Origin: Candidatus Microthrix parvicella Bio17-1
GTDB lineage: Bacteria > Actinomycetota > Acidimicrobiia > Acidimicrobiales > Microtrichaceae
Direction of reading: 5' to 3'
Assembly (NCBI RefSeq): GCF_000299415.1
Contig: NZ_AMPG01000006.1
Location: 62,001 to 126,000 of the forward strand
Length of the DNA: 64,000 bases
Shown here: positions 7,998-16,220 of the stretch, piece after piece
Layout of the letters: every line of letters starts with the position of its first letter
Numbering within the stretch: the first letter of the stretch is position 1
Notes under the pieces: model-generated
Told to the model about the DNA's origin: nothing
Seen by the model: the letters and a program-made list of their open reading frames with translations, nothing else
Databases searched by the model: none
Position numbers and translations under genes: made by a program

Positions 7998-9330
7998 CCC
8001 TGGCGATGGTGGCGGCCGATTTGTAGGCCAGTTCGGCCGCACCCAACTCGTCGGGCCGGAGCAGGTTGGCCATGATCGCCAGCACCCACTCCATCAGTGT
8101 GCGGCTGCGCATCCCAACACGGGTCAACTCCCGCATCAGTACGGGACGGCCGATGATCTTGGCGAAGAGCCGGGCGACCTTGAAGTACAGCCCGTACTCC
8201 TCGTCGAGGAGCGACGGGTACCGTTGCAGCGGAATGGCCGAGCCGCCCTCGATGCACTCTCGCAGCAGTCGGGCGGCCATGCGTCCGGTCTCGTAGGCGT
8301 AGTCGATGCCTTCACCGTTGAACGGGTTGATCGAACCGCCGGCGTCGCCAACCACCAGCCAGTTGGGACCGACCTTGGGGTTGACCGAGCTTCCCATCGG
8401 CAGGCGGCCGCCGGTGGGTGCGGCGATGGGAGCGGTGGGATCGATGCCCCAGTAGTCGGGCAGGGTGTGGGCCCATTCGGTCATCAGGTGGCTGGTGTTC
8501 ACCGACTTGAAGCCCGAAAACGTGGACAGCAATCCGATGCCCACGTTGATGGTGCCGTCCCCGACCGGAAAGATCCAGCCATAACCGGGCACCGAATTGC
8601 CTTGTCGGTCGCGCACATCCAGCGCAGATTCGATCCACGGTTCGTTGTGCAGCGGGCTTTCGAAGTAGCCACGAATGGCCATGCCCATGGGCATGGCCCG
8701 ATTGCGTGCGGTGCCGATGGCCCGGCCGAATCGGCTGTTGGCGCCGTCGGCGATCACCACGAAGTCGCTTCGCAGCTCGTAGGTCTGTCCCGAGGCCTTG
8801 TGCTTGACGGTGGCGCCCATCAACTGGCCACCCTCCATGATCGGAGCGACCGCCTCGGTGCCGGTCAGCAGCACGGCACCCTGGGTGACGGCATTGTTGG
8901 CGACGAAGTTGTCGAGGTCGCAGCGCCGCACCACGTAGCCGTAGTTGGGGTGAATCGGATGGTCGGGCCAGGCGAGTTCCAGCGTGCGGCCGTGGGCAAC
9001 GGTGCGCAACCCGTCGTACTTGTGAAACTCCTCGAGCTTGGAGGCCAGACCCATGTCCTGAAGCTGGGTGACCGCTCTTGGGGTCAGGCCGTCACCGCAG
9101 GTCTTTTCGCGGGGAAAGTCCTTCTTTTCCACTATTGCGACATCCACCCCGGCTTTGGCCAGCCAGTAACCGGTTGCCGCCCCGGCAGGGCCACCGCCGA
9201 TCACCAACACACTGTGACGCCGGCCGCCCTCCCGGGGGATGGCATCGAGATGCGCTGTGTCGCCCACCGATGGTGTTTCAGGCGTGGGAGTGCCGTCCGC
9301 AACGTCCTGCGGGGTAAGCGTGGCGGTCAT
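7978..9330 (-). CDS. FAD-dependent geranylgeranyl/menaquinone reductase (MenJ-like)
   Basis: The 450-aa flavoprotein shows VLVIGGGPAGAATGYWLAKAG (GxGxxG dinucleotide motif, about residues 42-62). It then has KKDFPREKTCGDGLTPRAV, the PxxYxW/Cys-Gly-Asp-Gly region of the geranylgeranyl reductase family, and VIADGANSRFG and VGDAGGSINPFNGEGIDYA, the second FAD motif. Mycobacterial MenJ, which shares the CGDGLTPRAV stretch, saturates one isoprene unit of menaquinone. The respiratory operons next door suggest the same role here, which is inference. An N-terminal extension of about 35 residues precedes the FAD motif. It is co-directional with the cytochrome c gene upstream. Confidence 0.87.
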   Translation of the reverse strand: MTATLTPQDVADGTPTPETPSVGDTAHLDAIPREGGRRHSVLVIGGGPAGAATGYWLAKAGVDVAIVEKKDFPREKTCGDGLTPRAVTQLQDMGLASKLEEFHKYDGLRTVAHGRTLELAWPDHPIHPNYGYVVRRCDLDNFVANNAVTQGAVLLTGTEAVAPIMEGGQLMGATVKHKASGQTYELRSDFVVIADGANSRFGRAIGTARNRAMPMGMAIRGYFESPLHNEPWIESALDVRDRQGNSVPGYGWIFPVGDGTINVGIGLLSTFSGFKSVNTSHLMTEWAHTLPDYWGIDPTAPIAAPTGGRLPMGSSVNPKVGPNWLVVGDAGGSINPFNGEGIDYAYETGRMAARLLRECIEGGSAIPLQRYPSLLDEEYGLYFKVARLFAKIIGRPVLMRELTRVGMRSRTLMEWVLAIMANLLRPDELGAAELAYKSAATIARVIPERV

Positions 9331-9389
9331 GGGATGCTCCAGGCGTCGGGGGAGTGCTCAGCCTGCCTCGGCGGGCGAGTCGAACGCGG

Positions 9390-10136
9390 TCACTCGACCG
9401 GTGGCTCGGCCTCCCAGGCGTCGAGCACCTCGGTGAACTCGGCCTGCTTGTCGGCGAGCAGCGGATCGTCGAGGATCGGCTTCCAGTCGTCGATGTTGAA
9501 CTCCTCGCCCGATTGGGTGCTGCGTTCGTGCAGGACCACGGTGAGGAGTTCGTCGCCGGTCAGGCTGTTCCACGCCGGCATGCCGCCGGCGCCAACGTCC
9601 TTGTTGCCGGCGCCGTACGTGGCGCCCACCTGGCTCTTCCAGCCCTCGGAGCCCAGGAACACCCACTTCACCTGATCAGACGCCTTTGGGAAGGTTGCGA
9701 GTACCGCGCCGCCCGCCATCGCGGGTCCGCTTCCGCCGCCACCGCTTGCTCCGTGACATCCCGCACAGTTGGTGCCGTAGACCTGGGCGCCTTCGGCGAG
9801 AGGGGTGAGCTCGTCCGAGGTGGGCACGTCGTTGGTGAAGGCGAAGATCAGGGCCCAGAGGGGAAGTCCCACCAGCATCACCTGTGCGAAGGCGGGCACC
9901 TTGCGGCGACGCTTTGCTGCGGCCACCCAAGGAAGGTCGGGCTTTGGTGGCTTCGGCGGCGCAGGTGGAGCGGCGGCCGGAATTGGTGCAGGGGATGCCG
10001 CCGAGGAGGTGGCGGGCTGAGCCGTCGCCGTCGGCACGGGGGTGGCGGCTGCGTCGCCTCCGCCGTCGCCACCCAGGCCGAGGGCGGATCGGCGTTCGCG
10101 GCTGCGGGCCAGCAGGTGTTCGGGAATCTCGGTCAC
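9390..10136 (-). CDS. Membrane-anchored monoheme cytochrome c
   Basis: The 248-aa product starts at GTG 10134-10136 as MTEIPEHLLARSRERRSALG, the same N-terminal motif as the subunit IV-type cytochrome b at 12091. A long Ala/Pro-rich linker (about 25-85) leads to one membrane helix (PAFAQVMLVGLPLWALIFAF, about 92-112). A class I cytochrome domain follows with the heme motif CAGCH near residue 121 and a downstream GGMPAW methionine that is a likely sixth ligand. The domain should face outward and carry electrons from the quinol:cytochrome c reductase. The frame is open further upstream (to 10286), but that part has no conserved features. It is divergent from the bc operon. Confidence 0.87.
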   Translation of the reverse strand: MTEIPEHLLARSRERRSALGLGGDGGGDAAATPVPTATAQPATSSAASPAPIPAAAPPAPPKPPKPDLPWVAAAKRRRKVPAFAQVMLVGLPLWALIFAFTNDVPTSDELTPLAEGAQVYGTNCAGCHGASGGGGSGPAMAGGAVLATFPKASDQVKWVFLGSEGWKSQVGATYGAGNKDVGAGGMPAWNSLTGDELLTVVLHERSTQSGEEFNIDDWKPILDDPLLADKQAEFTEVLDAWEAEPPVE

Positions 10137-10308
10137 GGTGGGCCATGTTAGGACCGGTTCCAGAGTCCCACCAATACAGCAGATGGCTGAGAGCGCCAGA
10201 CGCCATGCCTCGGAGGTGGCGCCGCCGGACGGCTCCGGGCGCCATCTGGTGCGGCGGACGCCCACGGTGGTAGACCGACGGGCCATACGTCAGCGCCAAC
10301 GGTGCTCT

Positions 10309-10324
10309 TGTGAGACGATTCACG
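10309..10324. promoter_or_regulatory. Candidate Crp/GlxR-type operator
   Basis: TGTGA (10309-10313), six bases, then TCACG (10320-10324) match nine of ten positions of the Crp-family consensus TGTGA-N6-TCACA. It lies in the 273-bp gap between the divergent cytochrome c gene and the bc/complex I operon, about 85 bp before the first plus-strand gene. Outer arms GCTCTT/AAGAGC extend the palindrome to 10304-10330 with one bulged base. No confident -35/-10 pair was seen. Confidence 0.45.
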
Positions 10325-10409
10325 AAGAGCGTCACCGATCGCTAACATGGCCTCGCGCCATCCCTGTCCCACCTCGTTGAACCCCCACCCTGCCGAACAA
10401 GGAGCATCA

Positions 10410-10835
10410 GTGGTTGCATTCATCTCCACCATCGTGATCCTGGTGCTGCTGATCGCTCCGGTGTTTCCGTACGCCAAGCGTCGACCCGAGGGCACGCCGC
10501 TGACCTGGGGCGAGGCGATGGTCGGCGCCACCTATGTCTTCTTCGTGTTCTTCTGGGCCTACGCGGTGGTTCCCCACCAGTGGCTGACCTACGCCGATGC
10601 AGAACTGGGATGGCGTTCCGACCTGGTGTGGATCGGGCCCAAGGGAACGCTGCTCACGTGGTTCCCGATCGATATTCCGGCCGTGGTGGCCCGCGATGTC
10701 ATCGCCACCCTCATCTATGTGGTCGGACTCGGGTTCAACATTTGGATCTGGGCCTGGTGGCAGAATCGTTCCCAGCGCGAGACCAAGCCGGTGCCCGTGT
10801 CCACGTACGGTCGTCCGCTGGTGAAGAAGGCATGA
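10410..10835 (+). CDS. Small membrane protein of the quinol:cytochrome c reductase operon
   Basis: The 141-aa product starts at GTG 10410, preceded by AAGGAG. It has a first helix FISTIVILVLLIAPVFPYA, a second helix near residues 36-54 (ATYVFFVFFWAYAVVP) and a third near residues 91-115 (VIATLIYVVGLGFNIWIWAWW). A short basic tail ends LVKKA. I do not recognise a family. Its place as the first gene, 4 bp ahead of the ferredoxin and upstream of cytochrome b, argues that it is an accessory subunit of that complex. Confidence 0.75.
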   Translation: MVAFISTIVILVLLIAPVFPYAKRRPEGTPLTWGEAMVGATYVFFVFFWAYAVVPHQWLTYADAELGWRSDLVWIGPKGTLLTWFPIDIPAVVARDVIATLIYVVGLGFNIWIWAWWQNRSQRETKPVPVSTYGRPLVKKA

Positions 10836-10839
10836 CCTC

Positions 10840-11256
10840 ATGGCCGTGACCGACGCCAATCCACCACTTCCCGAGTTCGTTGACGACTACGTGCTCCAGG
10901 AGGTCGACGCCGACTACCTGGGTCGGGCCGTCAAACCCAAGCAGTTCATTCACATCGATCAGTCCGAGTGCATCCTCTGCGAGGGTTGCGTGGACATCTG
11001 TCCGTGGAAGTGCATCCACCTGGTCACCCCGAATGCCATCGAAGAGGCAATCGACACCGAACAGCCCGGCCAGGATCCCTCCGACCAGGTGATGTTCCTT
11101 ATTGACGATGACGTGTGCACGCGTTGCGCACTCTGCGTTGACCGATGCCCGACCGGCGTCATCATCCTCGGCAAGATCGGGGCTCCCGCCGCCGGCGGCG
11201 ACCAACATCAGCGAACCAACGCCCATGGCTACGGCTATGGGATGCGGTTGGGCTGA
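10840..11256 (+). CDS. 2x[4Fe-4S] ferredoxin in the cytochrome bc operon
   Basis: The 138-aa protein carries CILCEGCVDICPWKC at about residues 46-60 and CTRCALCVDRCP at about 93-104, two classic CxxCxxCxxxCP clusters separated by an insert of about 30 residues. Before them comes the segment DADYLGRAVKPKQFIHID. No signal peptide or membrane helix is present, so it should sit on the cytoplasmic face. It lies between a small membrane protein and cytochrome b, an unusual place for a ferredoxin. It may pass low-potential electrons to or from the complex, which is inference. Confidence 0.88.
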   Translation: MAVTDANPPLPEFVDDYVLQEVDADYLGRAVKPKQFIHIDQSECILCEGCVDICPWKCIHLVTPNAIEEAIDTEQPGQDPSDQVMFLIDDDVCTRCALCVDRCPTGVIILGKIGAPAAGGDQHQRTNAHGYGYGMRLG

Positions 11257-11289
11257 ACACCAACGACGACTGAGATCAGGGAGACCTTC

Positions 11290-12075
11290 GTGGCAAAGAC
11301 CATGTCCTCCGGCGGCAATCAAAAGCTCCAAGAGCGGATGACCAAGCTGTGGGCCGACACCCAGGGTTCCCAGGCGTGGAACTCCATCTTCCGCCCGGGC
11401 TCAATTTTTCGAAAGGGCTACTCCGACAGCCCGAGGAACCGCAGCTATGTGGTGATGAACTCGGTGCTCTATCACCTGCACCCTGTGAAGGTGAAGCGTC
11501 ACGCCGTCAAGGTCAGCTACACACTGTGCCTCGGAGGCCTCAGCTTTTTCCTCTTCATCCTGCTGACGGTGACCGGCATCTTCCTGATGTTCTTCTACCG
11601 TCCCACCGCCGCTCAGGCCTGGGGCGACATCTACCAGCTTCAGACTTCGGTCACGTTCGGCCTGCTGGTGAGAAACATGCACAGGTGGGGCGCTCACCTC
11701 ATGGTGTTGTCGGTCTTCCTGCACATGGCACGTGTCTTCTACCACGGCGCGTACAAGGCGCCCCGTGAGTTCAACTGGGTGATTGGCGTCATCTTGTTGA
11801 CCCTGACCCTGCTGCTCAGCTTCACCGGCTACCTGTTGCCGTGGGACCAGCTGGCGCTGTGGGCCGTGACGGTGGGCACCAACATGATGGGCTATACCCC
11901 GGTGTTTGGTCAGCAGGTGCGCTTCGTGCTGCTGGGTGGGGGCGAGATCGGCTCCAATACGCTGCTTCGATGGTACGTATTGCACGTATTATTCTTCCCA
12001 TTCGTCACGGTCATCTTCATGGCCATTCACTTCTGGAGAGTCCGCAAGGACGGCGGCATCTCCGGGCCGCTGTAG
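11290..12075 (+). CDS. Cytochrome b, N-terminal (b6-type) half
   Basis: The 261-aa protein starts at GTG 11290. After an N-terminal amphipathic stretch it has four membrane helices. Heme-binding histidines appear in NMHRWGAHLMVL and FLHMARVFYHG (second helix) and in YVLHVLFFP and MAIHFWRVRKDGG (fourth helix), giving the paired bis-histidine pattern of bH and bL. SFTGYLLPWDQLALWAV is the conserved loop of the Qo side. The length and the stop after helix D show a split cytochrome b, with the second half encoded by the next gene, 15 bp downstream. Confidence 0.93.
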   Translation: MAKTMSSGGNQKLQERMTKLWADTQGSQAWNSIFRPGSIFRKGYSDSPRNRSYVVMNSVLYHLHPVKVKRHAVKVSYTLCLGGLSFFLFILLTVTGIFLMFFYRPTAAQAWGDIYQLQTSVTFGLLVRNMHRWGAHLMVLSVFLHMARVFYHGAYKAPREFNWVIGVILLTLTLLLSFTGYLLPWDQLALWAVTVGTNMMGYTPVFGQQVRFVLLGGGEIGSNTLLRWYVLHVLFFPFVTVIFMAIHFWRVRKDGGISGPL

Positions 12076-12090
12076 GGAAGGGATCCACAC

Positions 12091-12858
12091 ATGACCGAAG
12101 TTCCCGAACATCTCCTGAAGCGGGCACAGGCTGCCCGCGACAAGGCCAAGGCCGAAGCGCCCGCCCCTGCCGCAGACGCAGGCGGCGCCGCCGAGCCTGC
12201 GGGCGACCCGCGTATTCCAGCGCATTTGCTGGAGCGATCGAAGGCGGCCAAGGCGAAAAAGGCGGGTGGCGAGCAGGCGGCCGCAGCGGTTGCCACCACC
12301 GGTGGTGGCACGGCTGTAGCCACGGCCCCTCCGCCCGGTCCACCTACTGCTGCCGGCCCTGGTGGGCACACGCAGCGCCTGCTGACCGTGGTGAAGTCAG
12401 GTTCGATCCAGGACGTCAAGGCCAAGCCGATCGATAAAGTGCACACGTGGCCGCACCTGCTGATCATCGAGTTTGTCGCAGCGCTTCTCGTCACGGCGTT
12501 TCTGTTGATCTTTTCGTGGGTGGTCAATGCGCCGCTGCAGGACCTGGCCAACTTCAACTCGACGCCCAACCCGTCCAAGGCGCCCTGGTATTTCCTCGGG
12601 CTCCAGGAACTGCTGACCATGTTTCACCCGATGGTGGCCGGGGTGACCATTCCAGGCATGGGTATCTTCCTTCTGATCCTGGCGCCTTACATCGACAAGA
12701 ATCCGTCGAACAAGCCGGAGTTCCGCAAGTTCGCGATCGCGCTCATGACCGTGCACTTGATGTTCTGGGGGGTGCTGACCATCATCGGTTCGTTCTTCCG
12801 GGGCCCGGGCTTCAACTTCACGCTGCCATGGCGTGACGGCATCTTCTTCGAGTTCTAA
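12091..12858 (+). CDS. Cytochrome b, C-terminal (subunit IV-type) half with PEHLL-repeat N-terminus
   Basis: The 255-aa protein begins MTEVPEHLLKRAQAARDKAK and repeats a variant, IPAHLLERSKAAKAKK, near residues 41-56, within an Ala/Pro-rich N-terminal arm of about 95 residues. The membrane part has three helices, starting with HLLIIEFVAALLVTAFLLIF. It contains NPSKAPWYFLGLQELL where the PEWY quinol-site motif normally stands, so the usual glutamate is absent. It pairs with the preceding b6-type half. The N-terminal motif is shared with the divergent cytochrome c. Confidence 0.9.
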   Translation: MTEVPEHLLKRAQAARDKAKAEAPAPAADAGGAAEPAGDPRIPAHLLERSKAAKAKKAGGEQAAAAVATTGGGTAVATAPPPGPPTAAGPGGHTQRLLTVVKSGSIQDVKAKPIDKVHTWPHLLIIEFVAALLVTAFLLIFSWVVNAPLQDLANFNSTPNPSKAPWYFLGLQELLTMFHPMVAGVTIPGMGIFLLILAPYIDKNPSNKPEFRKFAIALMTVHLMFWGVLTIIGSFFRGPGFNFTLPWRDGIFFEF

Positions 12859-12914
12859 GCCAGGGTCCCCATCATCGACAGCCCTGAAGCCATCCAGAGA
12901 AAGCGAGTGACGCC

Positions 12915-13772
12915 ATGGGCGTAGTACTAATCGCAATCATCATCTTGGTCGTCTTGGCAGCCGTCATGGTGTTGGCGACGGCGCTGCGACGCAACGGCGA
13001 CCGGGCCATCGGCGATGTCAGTGGTGAGACGCTGCGTTCGGACCGTCGTGGTCGCAAGGCAAAGCACGAGCAGGGGATCCCGGCGGGTCGAATGGTCGAG
13101 CAAAGCGCCGAGATCGAGCGAATCAGCAAGGATCTCGTGCCGTCCTCCAAGGGAGAGGTGGCCGTGTTCACCCCGCCCGACCCCGAGACGATCGGCGTCA
13201 ACCGCCGGCAGTTCCTCAACCGGTCGGCGGTCACGCTGACAGCCTTCAGCGCTGCAACCTTCGGCGCGGCGTCCTTGGTCGCCTACCTGTGGCCGACCGG
13301 ATCCAGCGGGTTCGGCTCGAAGATCAACATGGGCAAAATCGCCGACCTGGAGTCAGCCATCGACAGCGGTGGAGGTTTCCTGTACAAGCCCGAGGCTCGG
13401 GCATGGTTGGTGCGCTACCCCCCCGCCGCGCTCCAAAAGGCTCGTTCCGTGTACAGCGCCCCGGAGTTGGCGGGCATGGAGGACGGGTTGTTGGCCCTGT
13501 ACCAAAAGTGTCCGCACCTCGGCTGCCGCGTGCCCGAGTGCGGTACGTCCAAGTGGTTCGAATGCCCCTGCCACGGCAGTCAGTACAACCAGGTTGGCGA
13601 GAAGAAGGGCGGTCCTGCGCCTCGGGGTATGGACCGCTTCGCCATGGAGGTGACCGGCGGCAACTTTATCGTCAACACCGGCGCCATCATCGAGGGCCCT
13701 CCCATCGGCACCAACACGACCGGCCAGGAGGCCGAGGGCCCACACTGCATCGGCGCCGCCGTCGAGCACTGA
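12915..13772 (+). CDS. Rieske [2Fe-2S] protein of the cytochrome bc complex
   Basis: The 285-aa protein has an N-terminal membrane helix (VVLIAIIILVVLAAVMVLAT). A second segment follows around residues 95-125, starting NRRQFLNRSAVTLTAFSAAT, whose Arg-Arg pair resembles a Tat-type motif. The soluble domain carries CPHLGC near residue 200 and CPCHGS near 217, with both cluster cysteines, both histidines and both disulfide cysteines in place, and a GPAPRGMDRF proline loop. It should shuttle electrons from quinol at the outer face to the cytochrome c subunit. The start ATG follows AAAGCGAGTGACGCC. Confidence 0.94.
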   Translation: MGVVLIAIIILVVLAAVMVLATALRRNGDRAIGDVSGETLRSDRRGRKAKHEQGIPAGRMVEQSAEIERISKDLVPSSKGEVAVFTPPDPETIGVNRRQFLNRSAVTLTAFSAATFGAASLVAYLWPTGSSGFGSKINMGKIADLESAIDSGGGFLYKPEARAWLVRYPPAALQKARSVYSAPELAGMEDGLLALYQKCPHLGCRVPECGTSKWFECPCHGSQYNQVGEKKGGPAPRGMDRFAMEVTGGNFIVNTGAIIEGPPIGTNTTGQEAEGPHCIGAAVEH

Positions 13773-13842
13773 TTTTGCGCAGCGAGGTCCGCTGCCAACA
13801 GGCTGTCCCTGATTCCCCTCACGAGCACGAAAGCACTCACAC

Positions 13843-15225
13843 ATGACGATGCTGCTAGCCCAGCAGACGACGCAACGATCTATCGGCCTCATTGTGCTGG
13901 TAATCGTCGCGCTCGGCGGCGTGGCCTACCTGGTGATCTCGGCACGCAAGGGTCGGGCGGAGGTCGGTTCCGAACTCGAACTGGCCGCCAACCGCAAGCC
14001 GTACCTCGACGATGATGAGCTTGAGACCACGAAGCTCGACCGGTCCCTCTTGGCAGCCGTCGGCCTGCTCCTGCTGATCGCAGTGGCCTTGCCGCTGTAC
14101 TGGTTGGCAGAGCCGGGCCGTCAGGCCGGGGCGGTCAAGGCGTTCGACGAAAAGTTCGTCGAAGCTGGGAGCGTCATCTACACCGAAACCGCTCAGTGCG
14201 TCAACTGTCACGCAGCTGAGGGCGTGGGCGGTGTGGCCTCGTTCGTGGTCACCAACGAGAACGGCGACTTTGTCGACCAGGTGCAGTGGAATGCCCCGGC
14301 GCTCAACACGGTGCTGTGGCGCTTCTCCGTTGAGGAAGTGCGCTACGTCCTCGACTATGGACGACCCGGTACGCCGATGGCGGCCTGGGGACTGCCTGGT
14401 GGTGGCCCCCTGACCGAGCAGCAGATCGACCAGATCATTGATTATCTCTGGTCGGTGCAGCTCACGCCGCAAGAGATGACCGCTGAGGTGGACGATGCGG
14501 TCAAGCAGGTGGATGCAGGTCTGGCCAAGCGGATGGTTGATGTTCGCGCTGAGAACGTGACGAAGGCCAAAGCGTTCAGCAAGGCCGCCGGTACCCAGAA
14601 GACCGTTGCCGACCTGCCGGTCGAGAAGGCCGTGGCGGGTGCCTCGAAGGAGAACGATGCCTTTGTCACGTCACGCCTGAACGAAGCGGACGAGTTGCAA
14701 CTGGGCGAGATCCTCTTCAACCTGCCGACGGCAAGTGGCGCGTACAACTGCGCACGGTGCCACGTTCCCGGCGCCGCCTATGGGCAGGCCGGCAAACCTT
14801 TCGAAAAGCTTGAATACGGAGCCATGGGGCCAAGGTTGCAGGGGATCGAAACCAGGTCCACGCCGCGTGAGCACTTCGAGTTCATCATGTCCGGGTCTGA
14901 GAACGGCGTGAAGTACTTCAGCCGTTCCATCGGCTCTGGCAAGATGCCCGGCTTCGGCCTCAATCCAAATGCCGATGCCGAGGGCGTGCCGCAACTGGGC
15001 CCACTGGGTATGTACGACCCGGCGCAGGTCTGGTCGATCGTCACGTACGAACGCAACCTCGACCGCATCCCAAGCGCCAACCCGGATAAGGCGCCCCAAG
15101 CTTCACCTGACGATCTGGCGGTCGTGAACACCGAGCCACCTCAGGACGCTGCGCCAACCATTGAGGCTGCGCCGGCCCCGGGCGGCGAGCCCGGACCGAC
15201 CACCGAACCCAACCAAGAGGGCTGA
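13843..15225 (+). CDS. Diheme membrane cytochrome c
   Basis: The 460-aa protein has two N-terminal membrane helices (SIGLIVLVIVALGGVAYLVI and AAVGLLLLIAVALPLYWLA). Two heme c motifs follow: CVNCH near residue 119, in a domain with VEEVRYVLDYGRPGTPMAAW, and CARCH near 303, with SGKMPGFGLNPNA as a likely methionine ligand region. A Pro-rich tail ends the protein. It is the probable electron acceptor of the Rieske protein in a quinol:cytochrome c reductase. The stop is 3 bp before the next gene. Confidence 0.9.
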   Translation: MTMLLAQQTTQRSIGLIVLVIVALGGVAYLVISARKGRAEVGSELELAANRKPYLDDDELETTKLDRSLLAAVGLLLLIAVALPLYWLAEPGRQAGAVKAFDEKFVEAGSVIYTETAQCVNCHAAEGVGGVASFVVTNENGDFVDQVQWNAPALNTVLWRFSVEEVRYVLDYGRPGTPMAAWGLPGGGPLTEQQIDQIIDYLWSVQLTPQEMTAEVDDAVKQVDAGLAKRMVDVRAENVTKAKAFSKAAGTQKTVADLPVEKAVAGASKENDAFVTSRLNEADELQLGEILFNLPTASGAYNCARCHVPGAAYGQAGKPFEKLEYGAMGPRLQGIETRSTPREHFEFIMSGSENGVKYFSRSIGSGKMPGFGLNPNADAEGVPQLGPLGMYDPAQVWSIVTYERNLDRIPSANPDKAPQASPDDLAVVNTEPPQDAAPTIEAAPAPGGEPGPTTEPNQEG

Positions 15226-15228
15226 TCC

Positions 15229-16218
15229 ATGTTCTCGCTGATCGCTGCGATCACCTTCGACCCGACCATCCGCGGCATCCTTGTGGTTGCCGTTGCGGTC
15301 ACCGTGCTACCCGGATCGATCTTTATGATCGTCTCCACAAATACCGGCGTGAAGCTGGGCATTTTGATCACCCTTGCTGGTCTCTTTGGCTGGATGTTCC
15401 TCATGAGCTCGGTGTGGTGGATGTATGGCATCGGCTTGAAGGGGCGCGATCCGTCCTGGCAGGCGATCGAAGTCAACATGTCCAGGGACAACGAGCCAAA
15501 GACCGATGGGGTGGGCTCGCTTCCCAGAGAGGAAGACCTGCCGGACCCGCTGGAACTACTGAACCGCTATCCGGATATCAAGGCCGAGGCGATGAAGGAT
15601 CCAGCGTTTAAGGCGCTGGTCGATGGGCAGTCCACCGAGCACCGCCTCACGCTGACCAAGGTGGTCTCGCTCGATTCGCAAATCCGCGATGACCTCAACG
15701 AGGAACTCGGGGGCTGGCGCATCCTGTCCGAACAGGACACCCGACGTGGTGAGACCACTGCGGCGGCGGATTCAGTCCTTGCCTCGGATCGGTCCACCAG
15801 CCTGACCGGCTTCACCGGCACTGCCGACTACTTCGTCGAGGACGTGTTCTACCTCGGTGGCAAGCCGGCGGACGAGCCGATCCTGCCCGGGGACGAGCAG
15901 TCCCTGATCAGTCAGGGCTGGACGCGGTTCCTCTCGATCTTTGAAGTGAAGCACCCCGAGTTGTACTCGGTGGTGACTCTTCGGCAGGCCAAGAACTTTG
16001 AGGTCGACCCTGCCAAACCCCCACCGCCCACGCAGCCTCGCACCGACGTCGATGCCATCTCGGTGGTTCAACTGCGCAACCTTGGTGATAAGCGGTTCGT
16101 GCCGTTCCTGTTCACCATCGTGACCTTCGTGCTCTTCGTGTCTTTCGCCTACCTGCTGCATCATCGAGACAAGGTGGAGATGGCGATGGTGGAAGCACAC
16201 GAGAAGGAGAAGAGCTAA
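15229..16218 (+). CDS. Unknown membrane protein between the bc complex and nuoA
   Basis: The 329-aa protein has two N-terminal membrane helices (GILVVAVAVTVLPGSIFMIV and LGILITLAGLFGWMFLMSSV). A hydrophilic region of about 210 residues follows, with no motif I recognise, and then one C-terminal helix (FVPFLFTIVTFVLFVSFAYLL) and a charged tail. There is no heme or Fe-S motif. The gene is packed tightly, 3 bp after the diheme cytochrome c and 2 bp before nuoA, so it links the two complexes on one transcript. A structural or assembly role is only a guess from position. Confidence 0.8.
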   Translation: MFSLIAAITFDPTIRGILVVAVAVTVLPGSIFMIVSTNTGVKLGILITLAGLFGWMFLMSSVWWMYGIGLKGRDPSWQAIEVNMSRDNEPKTDGVGSLPREEDLPDPLELLNRYPDIKAEAMKDPAFKALVDGQSTEHRLTLTKVVSLDSQIRDDLNEELGGWRILSEQDTRRGETTAAADSVLASDRSTSLTGFTGTADYFVEDVFYLGGKPADEPILPGDEQSLISQGWTRFLSIFEVKHPELYSVVTLRQAKNFEVDPAKPPPPTQPRTDVDAISVVQLRNLGDKRFVPFLFTIVTFVLFVSFAYLLHHRDKVEMAMVEAHEKEKS

Positions 16219-16220
16219 CC

